Below are positions 47,689 to 57,198 of a stretch of 64,000 bases of DNA, in pieces. Source of the stretch: Verrucomicrobium spinosum DSM 4136 = JCM 18804 (GTDB lineage Bacteria > Verrucomicrobiota > Verrucomicrobiia > Verrucomicrobiales > Verrucomicrobiaceae). Where the stretch lies: positions 3,629,105 through 3,693,104 of the forward strand of contig NZ_ABIZ01000001.1 of the NCBI RefSeq assembly GCF_000172155.1. The letters run 5' to 3'. The notes under the pieces are model-generated. The model did not search any database and was not told the DNA's origin. It saw nothing but the letters and a program-made list of their open reading frames with translations. Numbering within the stretch: position 1 is the stretch's first letter; each line of letters starts with the position of its first letter. The translations under genes and the position numbers were made by a program.

Positions 47689-48367
47689 GGAATTTTGGCG
47701 GGAGACCGGAGTGTGCGGTTACGCCCTTGGACGCAGGTTAACCGGAAGTTATTCAGATGATTAGACGCAATTGTTGCCTTCTTTTTGGGAGATAGACAAG
47801 ACGCTTCAGTTAGTGCGCGCCAAGGAACCTGAGGAGCTGACGTGGAGGTGTTGATGGCGGTAGGGAGGAAGCGGATATTGTCGGCCTTCCCACCTGATCA
47901 TCCTCTCCGGGCTTGCCCAACGTTGACTCGCTTGAGGCTCGTCCAACATTGGGCTACAGAGCCCATACTGGGATCAACTTCGGTTTGAGGCGGGTATCTC
48001 CAGGTGGCCGCCAAGGAATCGATTCTGGCTCAGTCCAAAGCTAATCCCTGAAAGGGATTTTTAGCACAGCCCAAGGGTGGACGAGCCCAAAGCGAGCCAA
48101 CCTTGGTTACGGTCGCACAAGCTCTGATCTCTCCGTATGGGATGTCTGAATCTTGGAAGGCGAGCGCGTGCCCAAGGGGCGCTCCATGACCGCGAGGAAT
48201 CGGGAGCTGGGGTGTGAGGTGACATCGTGGGCCGCTTGGATCGAAGCGGGACAGGAATGTCCCTCGCTCCTCATAGTGAGTTCCCTCCCAGAAACTCACA
48301 ACGGCAACGGTGGGTCACCCGTTGCCGTTGCTCGTTTGTCTGCCTGCATCTCTCACTCAACCAAATT
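47689..48367. repeat. 679-nt spacer with repeat family 1 (copy D) and family 3
   Basis: No gene is supported. From about 47810 to 48035 the order of landmarks is the same as in the 42.4 kb copy: GGTGTTGATGGCGGTAGGGA, TCGGCCTTCCCACCTGATCA, GCCCAACGTTGACTCGCTTG, GCTCGTCCAACATTGGGCT, GGGATCAACTTCGG and GGCCGCCAAGGAA. CCCTGAAAGGGATTTTTAGC with CACAGCCCAAGG (48047-48077) is a further repeat-like segment. 48150-48205 carries family 3 inverted relative to 42150-42205. A terminator candidate for the cassette lies at 48300-48329. Confidence 0.8.
48300..48329 (-). terminator. Candidate terminator of the Verru_Chthon cassette
   Basis: AACGGCAACGG and CCGTTGCCGTT form a perfect 11-bp stem with an 8-nt loop, about 40 nt past the stop of the last cassette gene. 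The following minus-strand bases GTGAGTTTCTGG give only a weak T-tract, so termination efficiency is uncertain. Confidence 0.55.
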
Positions 48368-49003
48368 CTAATAGACGGTAGTCTGTCCGGTCACGGGCTG
48401 AAGGACCATGGAGCGGTAGTTGTCGGGTAGTGCGTCTGCGGATTTTAGCTCGTTCTCTTTCACGAAGGTGAAGACCGCATCGGGAGAGCGGGGCAGCGTC
48501 GTGGTGCCGTTGGGGAGGAACATGAAAGCGACGAAATTCCGCGGCGCGCCCCGGAGTGGAATCGCATCCTCTGGCGGGGATTGTACCGGCAGGCTTTTGA
48601 GGGAGGTGTACTCTGCCTTCTCGTGCAGGATGATGTCATCGGCAAAGTACTTCACCTCAGTCAGGTTCTTGTAAAGGGCCTTGCCATCAGCGGGGGCGTA
48701 ACCGGTGAGGCGCACGAGTTGAAAGGCCCTGAAGGCGGTTGCGGATCCTCCTCCCAGGTCATCAGGCATTTGGTAGAAGCGCATCTCCACGGGGAAGTTG
48801 TCCTTCTGCGCCATCAGGATGGCTTGAGCGCATTCTGAGGCGACCCCTCTGGCCTGGGCTGTAAGTTTCTGGGCCTTCCAGGCGGTGCTGACATTAAGGC
48901 TCAGGGCCATGAGCACGCCAATCAGGGCCATCACCACCATGATCTCTATGAGGGTGAAGCCGCCGGAGGCCCGGTGCAGTTGGATGGTTCTAGGAAGTTT
49001 CAT
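48368..49003 (-). CDS. Verru_Chthon cassette protein D (pseudopilin)
   Basis: This protein of 211 residues starts MKLPRTIQLHRASGGFTLIE. The type IV prepilin signature GFTLIEIMVVMALIGVLMAL follows a short basic leader, so it would be cut after Gly by a prepilin peptidase and then assembled at the inner membrane. The size and position match cassette protein D (TIGR02596). An alternative ATG at 49051 overlaps the previous gene by 28 nt and would give an overlong leader. It is the last of four cassette genes transcribed A-B-C-D on the minus strand. The assembly machinery (PilB, PilC, PilD) is not in this window. Confidence 0.88.
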   Translation of the reverse strand: MKLPRTIQLHRASGGFTLIEIMVVMALIGVLMALSLNVSTAWKAQKLTAQARGVASECAQAILMAQKDNFPVEMRFYQMPDDLGGGSATAFRAFQLVRLTGYAPADGKALYKNLTEVKYFADDIILHEKAEYTSLKSLPVQSPPEDAIPLRGAPRNFVAFMFLPNGTTTLPRSPDAVFTFVKENELKSADALPDNYRSMVLQPVTGQTTVY

Positions 49004-49023
49004 CAGGGCGGAGTGGCTGTTCC

Positions 49024-50235
49024 TCAAAGTTTTTCCCGCTCGGTGATCCACTTGGAGGCTCGCAGGGTCACGGTGGTGGTGAAGATCTTGTAGTGGATGT
49101 CGAGAGCGTTCAGCCGCGTCTCAATGGTGTCGATCTCGTAGGTTTTGTTTTCGAGGGCCTTGTTAAGGTCCGGGGCGAAGTTGGTCGCCGTGGTGAGCAG
49201 GCCTTTGAACACATCGCGGATCTTGGTCTCTGCCCCGGTCTCTCCTTCACGCTGCACCAGGCGGTCGTAGGACTTTTCGTCGGTGGCGATCAAGGTAAGC
49301 TCCAGCATGGCTGGCGGCTGGTTCTTGCTGGAGAGCACGTCCTGGGCGGAGTTGCTGGGGCGCCATTGATAGAGACGGGTGTCGTACTCGTAGGACTGTT
49401 TCTTGCGGGTGTCCGTCACGCTGTTGGCGGTGGAGGAGCCACCAGTGGTGACGTAGATGTACGGGACGATGACCAGAGCCAGAATGTTGTCTGCCAAGGG
49501 TACGGAGTACTCCGCAGTGGTGCCCGTACCGCTTTTGAACGGGCCGCGGAACCAGCGGTAGATGTCGTTTTTGGCTGTCTTGGCACCGATGTTGAAAGTC
49601 GGGTCAAAGAGGATGGACACATCCGCAGGCTGGCGGAATTCCATGAGGCGGAAACGTTTGCGCTCCGGATTGAGCTGGAGAGGCATGCCGCTGCGCATGA
49701 AGGTGGGTCGCCGGTTCAGATCGCTGCCGTAGTCCACATAGTAACCCCAGCAGTTGAGCAGGTCACTCATCCCCGCGATGGAGGTGCCCATGGTGGTGGA
49801 GGGGTCTGAATCCCCCAGCAGTGCCTGGAAAAAGACCCCGTGACCGTTGCCTGTGGCATTCGGCATGAGGTTCTTTACCCCGTCCTGGACGTAGTGCAGA
49901 TCGCTAAGGCGGCTGTAGTACTTTGGGGTTGGGTTGGCGGCGGTGGGGTTGTCATACACGTAGCCCCAGTAGCTGTTGAGCGTGGCCTGGGAGAGCTTGC
50001 GTGCCATGGACTCGAAGGCCAGGCGTGCGTCCTCAAACTCCTCAACCTGGGCCTGGGATCTTGCCACCACGTTCTGCATGTTGCTGAGCACGCTGGTGAG
50101 CATGAGCACCATGACCGCGAGGATGGCCACGGAGAGCATCAGCTCGATGAGTGTGAAGCCGCAGGGGCGCTTGCGCACCGCCGCCGCAGCGGCGGCGGGC
50201 CCGGTGGCTGACTGGGGGTGCATTGGCGTGTGCAT
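49024..50235 (-). CDS. Verru_Chthon cassette protein C (pseudopilin)
   Basis: This protein of 403 residues has the leader MHTPMHPQSATGPAAAAAAV with RKRPCGFTLIELMLSVAILA, a clear class III prepilin signal with Gly before Phe and Glu at +5. The hydrophobic helix that follows anchors it in a pseudopilus. The remainder is a large soluble domain with no recognised catalytic motif. The size and neighbours match cassette protein C (TIGR02599). A second ATG four codons later is equally possible. It lies 23 nt after cassette B. Its stop at 49024 is 20 nt before the chosen start of cassette D. Confidence 0.88.
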   Translation of the reverse strand: MHTPMHPQSATGPAAAAAAVRKRPCGFTLIELMLSVAILAVMVLMLTSVLSNMQNVVARSQAQVEEFEDARLAFESMARKLSQATLNSYWGYVYDNPTAANPTPKYYSRLSDLHYVQDGVKNLMPNATGNGHGVFFQALLGDSDPSTTMGTSIAGMSDLLNCWGYYVDYGSDLNRRPTFMRSGMPLQLNPERKRFRLMEFRQPADVSILFDPTFNIGAKTAKNDIYRWFRGPFKSGTGTTAEYSVPLADNILALVIVPYIYVTTGGSSTANSVTDTRKKQSYEYDTRLYQWRPSNSAQDVLSSKNQPPAMLELTLIATDEKSYDRLVQREGETGAETKIRDVFKGLLTTATNFAPDLNKALENKTYEIDTIETRLNALDIHYKIFTTTVTLRASKWITEREKL

Positions 50236-50258
50236 CTTCCGTGGGGTGGGCGTTGCGA

Positions 50259-50741
50259 TCAGAGCTTGGTCTGTTCAAGGTTGGCCACGATCACACTGCG
50301 CTCATGATAGAGGAGGGGGTCACTAAAGGCGGCCGTGTTGTTGATCTGGCTGGTGATCAGCACCTTGAGCTTGCGCAGGTGCTTCGATGGGGAGGAATCT
50401 CCTGCCAGGGTCGGCGGGGTGGTCTTGTCCACCACTGCGCGCGCCGTGATGGCGTGGTCGATGTCGCCCTTCTTCAGGGCGGTGCCGCGGATGTCGAAGT
50501 AGAACTCCTTGTCCGGCAGGGTCATGGCTGCCCCGGGTGAGCCCCAGCTGATCATCTGGTAGGTGCCTACCACGGACTGGATGATGCGCGCCTCGGCTTG
50601 TTTCAGCGAACTCTTCCGCAGGTCGTCCAGGCCGGTGGGGATCAGGGCCACCAGCGTGAGCACTGCGATGGAGACGATGCCGAGGGCGGTCACGGTTTCC
50701 ACTAGAGAGAAGGCTCTGGGGCTGCTTTTCATAAGGGTCAT
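50259..50741 (-). CDS. Verru_Chthon cassette protein B (pseudopilin)
   Basis: This protein of 160 residues begins MTLMKSSPRAFSLVETVTAL. The prepilin signature is present, with the conserved Glu (AFSLVE), but Ala replaces the usual Gly before Phe. That change is tolerated by some prepilin peptidases and is typical of cassette protein B (TIGR02598). The hydrophobic helix GIVSIAVLTLVALIP follows. The C-terminal domain is short. It sits between cassette genes A (60 nt upstream) and C (23 nt downstream). Confidence 0.87.
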   Translation of the reverse strand: MTLMKSSPRAFSLVETVTALGIVSIAVLTLVALIPTGLDDLRKSSLKQAEARIIQSVVGTYQMISWGSPGAAMTLPDKEFYFDIRGTALKKGDIDHAITARAVVDKTTPPTLAGDSSPSKHLRKLKVLITSQINNTAAFSDPLLYHERSVIVANLEQTKL

Positions 50742-50801
50742 AGTTAGAGGGGTGTTGGGTTTTTTGTGTTTCTGGGTTCAGCAAGGGACGGGTCGATGGG
50801 G

Positions 50802-53800
50802 TCAAGGGGTGAACTGTTTGCGCTGAATGATGCGGATGCGGTAGAAGGTGTCCCAGGAGTACTTGAAGCTGCCGGCCCCGACCATGGCGGCGGCCACCTG
50901 ACTTTCGTTGGGGTCCAGATACCGTTCTATCATGGTGGAACCGCGGTACTCAGAGGCCACGGTGTCCCGTCCCTCCACCCACTCCGTCGGCTCCGTGGAG
51001 CGGGCCTTGCGCAGAGTCTGCACCCGGTAGTGAACCGTGAAGGTGTTCGACTTTGTGGTCAGGCGCGGATAGATGTGATTGTAAGGTTCCTCGCGGGAGT
51101 TGTCGCCCGTCAGTTCCATGGCATCCACTTCGCCCAGGTTGCCATTCCACCACTTCGTCATCTCGTTGTAGTTCGTGGGGGGCAGGGGCGCGTCAGAGGC
51201 GTAGGTCTTGCCATTCAGCCGCTGTGGTACGAGGAAAATCTCACAGATCTCCGAGGCCGAGTGGAAGATGTCGCCCGTGTTGAAGCGGTTGCGGAAGCCC
51301 TGCAACGTGACGGCGGCGTTCACGGCGTAGCGCAGTTCATTCGTGTGTGTGGTGCTGGAGTCAGACTGCTTGTACACGGCAGAGCCACTCTTGTTGTAGG
51401 GGCTGGATCCGGAACTGGTGGTGGTTACGCCCGTGCCTTTGCCTCCTGCCGAGCTGGGCGAGATGGCCGTGAGGCGGGTGGACTTGAGCACGGCGCGTAT
51501 GCCGGTGGTGCGCTCGATGTGGGTGAAGGGGGCCATCTGGTAGTTCATGTTGATCTTGCCCGCGGTGGAGAGGGGCTCGCTGATGGCGTAGGGCTCCGTG
51601 ATGGGCATCCAGAAGAGGTCGAGCATGAGGTGGTCACGCGGAGCTCCAAAGCCGGGATGGTCAGCGGCGCTGGGTTCAGCATTGGGGGCGCTGGAGCGGG
51701 AGGCGGGGTTTGGGCAGAAGAGCAGCGTCTGCCAGGGCTTCACACTGGCGGGAGCGCTGAGGTTCATGCCCGTGGGCAGGGAGCCGAAGGCCACGGCGGA
51801 GGCGATCTGACGGCTCGGTGAGTAGGTGACGCCGTCTTCTTTTTCGAAGTGGTGACGGCTCATGTAGGGGGAGCCGGAGGCGTTGCCTTCATCGGGCTTG
51901 CGAATGTAGGGTCCGTCCGCAATGATGCCGACGCCATTGTCCCAGTCGCCGGGAGCCGTATTGCTGGCCGTGGTGGTGAGGAATGCACCGTCCAGACCCC
52001 GTGGCACTGCGGGAGGGCAGCCGCGTGAGTACATGAAGCCTTTGACCAGGGTTCCGGCGGTATTGTGGTTGGACTGGCGTCCGCTCTGCTCACCCCAGTT
52101 CTCCGCCGCGGGCAGCGCCCCGGCATGGGGGCCGAACTGGCCATTGCTCGCGGTCAGGTCCGTGCGGAGGAACTGACGGCGCTCCGTGTTGAAGTCGGCA
52201 TAGTCGCGGTGCACCGTGAACCAACTGGCAGGCACCACCTTCATGCCGGAGTAGAGGCGGAGGTCACCCTTTGGCGCGGCATTCACATCTGCCTCGACGG
52301 AGCGGACGATGTCCCCATCACAGATGAGCCGCGGTTCATAGCGACCACCTGCCTTGTTAAAGCGGGAATCAAGCGAGGGATAGGTGGCATTCAGGCGGGG
52401 CAGCTTGAACTTCACCGGCGTCGTGGGGAACGTCATGTTGATGGTCTGAACCAGCTTGTTGTCGTCCACTGCGCCGGTCCAGCCGGGGTAAGTCTTGATG
52501 GTGAAGGCCGCACCGGTGAAGGTGAAGTCAGCCGCTCCATCAGGGATCTCGAACGACTGGCCCACGAATGGATACACACTCACCCCGCCGCCGCTGGCCC
52601 CGGGTGTCGGGATCTTGGCGGTGGTGCCTCCGGCTGCGAGCAGGTTTCCCATGCCCGTGAAGGGCGTGTTGCCACAGGCCAACTCGCCGAAGGTGCCTTC
52701 CGTCACGTTGCAAAGGTTGTCCATGGTCCCCGCAAATCCGAGGCTCTGGTCAGCTCCGGTTCCCACTTTGGCCTTGAACCCTTCCATTCCCTGGATGCGG
52801 TAGATGATATTGGCCGTCATGCTGGCTGGTCCGCTCGTGGGCACGAAGGTCTCCAGGATCACATACGGTTGGATGCGATCTTTCGCATTGGCCCCGGTGC
52901 CCTTGATGCGCATGAACACGAGAGCTGCTTCAGTGACGGTGGGCCAGCGGCCATAGCCCCGGGCTACGACCGTGTTGCTCTCACGGATATCCATCGGCAC
53001 GGCACTGGACTGCCCCTTGTTCCCGCTGACGCGGTCTGGCAGGTAGGTGTAGGTGGGCCAGCCCCCTGCAGACACGGAGCTGTAGCTGTTGATGCCCCAG
53101 CGGAGCAGGTCGAACGCTCCGGCACCGATCTGGTCTCGTTCACGCTCGCCGTACTTCTGCTTCATGGACTTTACACCAAATCCGGGTGGTGGTTGGGCTT
53201 CCAGGCCGGTGGCCCCACCCACACCGCCGGTAAGGGCGCGGTAGTAGCTGTGAAACATGGCGTCATTGCGCATCGTTCCGGGGTAGTCCGCCTTCGGGTC
53301 CTGGGAGGAGCCGGGATCGCTGGTGGTAAAGTTCTTTTCTCGAACCCAATACCACTGACGGTCGGTGGTCCCGGTGGTCTCGCTCATGAAAGCCAGCAGC
53401 TTGTCCTTGGGATTGCGTTGGGCGGTGTCTTTGGACTGGGGCCAGAGACTGATGCGCGGCTTGCCGAAAAGATTGAGCTCCGGAGCGCGGCTGTGGGCGG
53501 TGAGGAAGAACTTGCCCAGCTCCAGGGAGGTGGCGTCCAGGCCGGTCAGGTTTTGCTGACGGGCGGGGTCAAAGAACATCTCCTCCACGCTCGCATAGAG
53601 ACGCTCCTGCTTGGCTGGCAGACCCGTGGTGGCGCTGCCTGGCGTCGTTGTGCCGGCCATGGTGCCGCCCCAGGGTGTTCTGGGGGAGAGCTTGTGCAGA
53701 CGGGCGAATACGGCGGTATTGGGTGTGAAACTCGGATCCACGTAGAAATCACTGCCAAAGGCTTGAAACACCGTGCTCAGACTGGTGGTGGCTGGGTGGC

Positions 53801-54764
53801 CGGGGTAGCGGCTGAACTCGTTCTGTGCAGGCACCCGGGCGGCATAGTCCTTGTCCGTCTGGTTCGTGGAAACTGGGATCTGCCACTCACTGCCTTCACT
53901 GGCGGTGTTGATGTTAATTTTGTTGCTGTCGTCGTCAGTCCAGTAGGCGACGCGTCCCACAATAGGGTTGTCCTTGGTGGGTGCAGTGAAATTCGCCTTG
54001 GTCGTGTCGGCAGACGTGGGGGTCACCAGGCTGCCGTCCCTCAAGACATACATCCAACGGACGGGCATGGGCACGCGGGCCGCCAGGTCTTTCCGGTTGC
54101 TGGCTTTCACCGTGCCTGCCACCGTTGCTGTACCGGCAGGTGCCCCTGAACCACCGCTCGCATAGTAGTCAAAGCCGTCGATGGCGTAGCCAGAAGGGCC
54201 GGGGGCTGCAGCTCGGGGGTCAAGGATGGGGAACTTGAGGGTGGGCGTCGTGCCCGGCACCGGGACCGGCTCGTTCAAGTCCGTGAACATGCCAGGCTTG
54301 CTGTTCCAGGCGGCAAGATCGTCCATATCCTCACGGAGGGCCGCCGCAGCCTCAGAGGGGTTCATGCCGCTGGCGGTTGCCGTGGCACCAGATTTAGTGA
54401 CGACCAGTTTGTCATCCGAATAGAGCTTGTAGAGCCCTACTGCCTTGCCACGAAAGTTGCTGCTGTCAGGCTCGACACCGTAAACGCGAATCATCCCCGG
54501 CTGAGATGACCAGGTCTTGAATGCAGTTTCAGTGCCGACCGGGGCGAGGTTTTCGGTGGCCTTGCGCAACTGGGAGACCACCAGGTTCACCGGAACGTCG
54601 GTCAGGTTACGGACCTCCACGCTCTCTGCAAAGCTGGTGGAAGACTGGGATTCAGTCTGTACCATCGAAAAGAAGGCAAGTACCAACGTGACGAGGATGG
54701 TGAGGATGCTCAGTACGATGACGAGAGCGGCACCCTGATTTTGGGGTTGGGGGGACTTTCTCAT
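50802..54764 (-). CDS. Verru_Chthon cassette protein A (large, single N-terminal anchor)
   Basis: This protein of 1320 residues starts MRKSPQPQNQGAALVIVLSI, followed by the hydrophobic helix LTILVTLVLAFFSMVQTE. The QGAALVIV-type start is like PilX/GspK minor pilins, which share a helper role at the tip of pseudopili. The large extracytoplasmic part has repeated Ser/Thr/Gly-rich stretches and many aromatic residues but no enzyme motif that I recognise. The size and order match cassette protein A (TIGR02600), which is restricted to Verrucomicrobia and relatives. It is the first gene of the operon, and a sigma70-like promoter lies directly upstream. A role in surface assembly or secretion is inferred only. 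Confidence 0.9.
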   Translation of the reverse strand: MRKSPQPQNQGAALVIVLSILTILVTLVLAFFSMVQTESQSSTSFAESVEVRNLTDVPVNLVVSQLRKATENLAPVGTETAFKTWSSQPGMIRVYGVEPDSSNFRGKAVGLYKLYSDDKLVVTKSGATATASGMNPSEAAAALREDMDDLAAWNSKPGMFTDLNEPVPVPGTTPTLKFPILDPRAAAPGPSGYAIDGFDYYASGGSGAPAGTATVAGTVKASNRKDLAARVPMPVRWMYVLRDGSLVTPTSADTTKANFTAPTKDNPIVGRVAYWTDDDSNKININTASEGSEWQIPVSTNQTDKDYAARVPAQNEFSRYPGHPATTSLSTVFQAFGSDFYVDPSFTPNTAVFARLHKLSPRTPWGGTMAGTTTPGSATTGLPAKQERLYASVEEMFFDPARQQNLTGLDATSLELGKFFLTAHSRAPELNLFGKPRISLWPQSKDTAQRNPKDKLLAFMSETTGTTDRQWYWVREKNFTTSDPGSSQDPKADYPGTMRNDAMFHSYYRALTGGVGGATGLEAQPPPGFGVKSMKQKYGERERDQIGAGAFDLLRWGINSYSSVSAGGWPTYTYLPDRVSGNKGQSSAVPMDIRESNTVVARGYGRWPTVTEAALVFMRIKGTGANAKDRIQPYVILETFVPTSGPASMTANIIYRIQGMEGFKAKVGTGADQSLGFAGTMDNLCNVTEGTFGELACGNTPFTGMGNLLAAGGTTAKIPTPGASGGGVSVYPFVGQSFEIPDGAADFTFTGAAFTIKTYPGWTGAVDDNKLVQTINMTFPTTPVKFKLPRLNATYPSLDSRFNKAGGRYEPRLICDGDIVRSVEADVNAAPKGDLRLYSGMKVVPASWFTVHRDYADFNTERRQFLRTDLTASNGQFGPHAGALPAAENWGEQSGRQSNHNTAGTLVKGFMYSRGCPPAVPRGLDGAFLTTTASNTAPGDWDNGVGIIADGPYIRKPDEGNASGSPYMSRHHFEKEDGVTYSPSRQIASAVAFGSLPTGMNLSAPASVKPWQTLLFCPNPASRSSAPNAEPSAADHPGFGAPRDHLMLDLFWMPITEPYAISEPLSTAGKINMNYQMAPFTHIERTTGIRAVLKSTRLTAISPSSAGGKGTGVTTTSSGSSPYNKSGSAVYKQSDSSTTHTNELRYAVNAAVTLQGFRNRFNTGDIFHSASEICEIFLVPQRLNGKTYASDAPLPPTNYNEMTKWWNGNLGEVDAMELTGDNSREEPYNHIYPRLTTKSNTFTVHYRVQTLRKARSTEPTEWVEGRDTVASEYRGSTMIERYLDPNESQVAAAMVGAGSFKYSWDTFYRIRIIQRKQFTP

Positions 54765-54793
54765 GCGTTGGAGTCGGTCGTGATATTTGTATC

Positions 54794-54823
54794 ATTCTAT
54801 TGGAACTTCGTACCGGATGGCAA
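54794..54823 (-). promoter_or_regulatory. Sigma70-like promoter of the Verru_Chthon cassette
   Basis: On the minus strand, TTGCCA (54823-54818) and TAGAAT (54799-54794) are separated by 18 nt. The -10 box would place transcription near 54787, about 23 nt before the cassette A start codon. The match is good but the spacing is one base above the optimum. Confidence 0.5.
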
Positions 54824-55305
54824 TTACGGATCTGCCAATACAATGTCTGTACTCCGTTAGTGGGGAGTCACTTATGCGCTGAATCAGCCTGTGGCGCGGG
54901 CTGCAGCGTTTTTTGTGGTTTTAGGCGTGCTAATGGTGCCCTGGTATGCGTTACGGCCGCTGATCTATGCCAGTATCAGGCCATGGACTAGCCTTCCCAA
55001 AGTCTTCTCCTAGAGGCTATTAAGCCGCAGGTAAACGCCCTTATCAGATTATCTCTACTTTTGGGCGATGTCGGAATGTAAATTCCAATTTATTGATGGC
55101 AGTCGGAGAAAAAACAGTCGTAAAGACATGCCTCCCGTCGGATTTCTAAACGCTCGAAGCGCCGCGATCTTAGCACAGTCTTAAAAAATACATGTGTTTT
55201 TTTAAAGGAGCGATGTGGATTTGGAATAGGTGGGCAACGACAGCATGGGCAACACAGCGCCACTAAAGGGTTGACGGGACTTTTTGTGCTGACGCAAACT
55301 TTGGC
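54824..55305. other. Spacer upstream of cassette A and the HEAT-repeat gene
   Basis: About 480 nt without a supported gene, more AT-rich than its surroundings from 55030 to 55215. AAAAAATACATGTGTTTTTT near 55186-55205 is an imperfect AT palindrome. TTGACG at 55271 with CAAACT 18 nt later could be a weak promoter whose start would fall on the ATG at 55306 itself, so a leaderless message is possible. No repeat-family landmarks were seen. Confidence 0.4.
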
Positions 55306-57138
55306 ATGTTTAGAAAATGGACCGTGGTTTTCACGCTGCTCATGACGGCGGCCATTTCTGGGGCTAAGGCGGGCGCGAAACCGTTGGGCCCGGTCCCGGT
55401 TGGAGCCGCGGCCAATTTGCAGTTTTACAAGGGCCCGGAATTTGTCCTGGGGGAGCCCATTGAGCTGACCTTTGTGCTGCGAAACGGCGGCCCTCTGACG
55501 CTGAAGGCGCAAACGGGCGGCGACTACCGGGCCACGGGTTATCCCACGAGGTACAAATTCGAAGTCGTCGATGACGCCGGATCAAAAGCCGAACCCTCGG
55601 CTTGGTACGACATGGGCGGGATCATTGGTGCGCCCCACGAGGTGGCACCCCTCAAGGAGTACCGGGAGCAACTGGTGCTACAGAACTATGTGAGGATAGA
55701 TCATCCGGGGGAGTACCTTGTAAAGGTGCATCATGACTTCGGCTGGCTGGCGACGACGGAGCGGCCGTATCCCGTGGCGGAGGCTCGCATCAAAGTGGTA
55801 CTGCCCTCTGCCGAGGAGATAGGCCGACGGGTGCAGGCGCTGGCAAGAAAGAACGAACATCGTCAGTCTCAACACCTGGGGCAGTACTGGAACAGTCCGC
55901 CCTTTGTCTGGATGATTCACCCCATTTACCTCCCCGCCCTGGAGCAGGCCGCAGCTGGGGGCTGTCTTCAGGCCTTTGAGGGCATTCATCGCGTCCGCAA
56001 CACTGATGCGACTCGTGCCCTGGTGAGGCTGCTGGAGAGTGAGCAACCAGAGGTCGCCAGTACGGCGGCGCTCTTCATTGCCAAGCGCCTGCCGGTGCCG
56101 AATGGGAAAGAACCCCCGCTCCGGACTCTTAACGGGTTCATCACGCCCGGTGGGGAGATGGAGCTCTATGCGCATCGCTATTGGCTTCCGGAACTGGATG
56201 CAATGGTAATCAAGGCGGCGCGCAAGATGGTCACTCGGTCAGAGGCAGACGAAGTGGGGCGTGCTGCGGCGCTTTTGGGCGGGCTGGGGGAGGTGACCGA
56301 TGCAGAACTGGTCTTCCAGGCACTGGACCGCGTTGTCAGGACCACCAAGGATCGCACGGACCCCAAAGGCGAGACCTTTCTCGCGGCTGCCCCAGGGCCC
56401 GCCTTGCTCAGCGCGCTGGAAGACATCCAGCGCCGCGGCTGGAAGTTCGACTTCTCTCAAGACGATGAAACTCGCGCAGCGGGGAGGTTGTGGGCTGGCC
56501 TCTGGCTTATGGCAAGCGCTGAGCGCCCTCCCGTCCCCGCGGTTGGGGAGTCGCTTTTCGCACCAGGGCTGGCGTCTCCTTATGCCGTCGTGCGGGAGGC
56601 CGCGCTGCGAGCCCTGCCCGACCCTGCATCTGAACGCTGGCGGGACGCCATCAAGGCAGCGCTCGGGGATGCGGATTTCGGGGTGCGACGCGCGGCCATC
56701 CACGCCACGCTGGGCACCCGGGACGCCAGGTTCGAGGAGTCGTTGCTCAAGCTTGTGAGAGAAAATCCTGAGCCCAATATCACCCATGATGCCTGTGATG
56801 CCTTGATCCAGCTCGGCGCTCGATGGCAGATGACCCAGGTCTGGATGGAAGCCTTGGGGGAGAAGTCGCGCTTTCCGGAGGCGTTGGTGCTTCTGATTGA
56901 GCAACTGGTTTGGCCGGAAGGGGCCCGCCTTCAGCGGACGAGTGCAATCTCAGTGGAAGAATCGGAACAGATTCACCAGGCCTGGAAGCGCTTCCTCGGT
57001 GATCCGGCGACAGAGGCACATCTCCGTGCCGGCCGCCGCGTACCGGTATCCGATGCGATGCTGATGGAGTTGGGAGGACGTCATCGGGAGTGGCAACTGC
57101 CTGATGGGCAGACTTGGCCGCAGGCGCTGTCCCGGTGA
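55306..57138 (+). CDS. Exported HEAT-repeat protein of unknown function
   Basis: This protein of 610 residues has a signal peptide (MFRKWTVVFTLLMTAAISGA, cleavage near AKAG). Residues about 30-170 form a beta-sandwich-like domain (GPEFVLGEPIELTFVLRNGG, then YLVKVHHDFGWL). The remainder is helical with HEAT-like repeats, for example LVRLLESEQPEVASTAALFI, LASPYAVVREAALRALPDPA and LGDADFGVRRAAIHATLGTR. HEAT repeats are protein-binding scaffolds, so an enzyme activity is not predicted. There is no Shine-Dalgarno before the ATG. The following NlpC/P60-like gene starts 60 nt after the stop and may be co-transcribed. Confidence 0.8.
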   Translation: MFRKWTVVFTLLMTAAISGAKAGAKPLGPVPVGAAANLQFYKGPEFVLGEPIELTFVLRNGGPLTLKAQTGGDYRATGYPTRYKFEVVDDAGSKAEPSAWYDMGGIIGAPHEVAPLKEYREQLVLQNYVRIDHPGEYLVKVHHDFGWLATTERPYPVAEARIKVVLPSAEEIGRRVQALARKNEHRQSQHLGQYWNSPPFVWMIHPIYLPALEQAAAGGCLQAFEGIHRVRNTDATRALVRLLESEQPEVASTAALFIAKRLPVPNGKEPPLRTLNGFITPGGEMELYAHRYWLPELDAMVIKAARKMVTRSEADEVGRAAALLGGLGEVTDAELVFQALDRVVRTTKDRTDPKGETFLAAAPGPALLSALEDIQRRGWKFDFSQDDETRAAGRLWAGLWLMASAERPPVPAVGESLFAPGLASPYAVVREAALRALPDPASERWRDAIKAALGDADFGVRRAAIHATLGTRDARFEESLLKLVRENPEPNITHDACDALIQLGARWQMTQVWMEALGEKSRFPEALVLLIEQLVWPEGARLQRTSAISVEESEQIHQAWKRFLGDPATEAHLRAGRRVPVSDAMLMELGGRHREWQLPDGQTWPQALSR

Positions 57139-57198
57139 AGTGCGTTCCGCCTGGGGTTCTGATGGCGCATAAGCAAACTCCGGCTATGGGTCGAAGGG

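Noticed and set aside
52065-54149. 694-codon open frame opposite cassette A
   Set aside because: Antisense shadow of a well-supported Verru_Chthon gene, with no recognisable domain.
55090-55512. 140-codon minus frame upstream of and into the HEAT-repeat gene
   Set aside because: It overlaps the signal-peptide region of the HEAT-repeat protein and has no recognisable domain.
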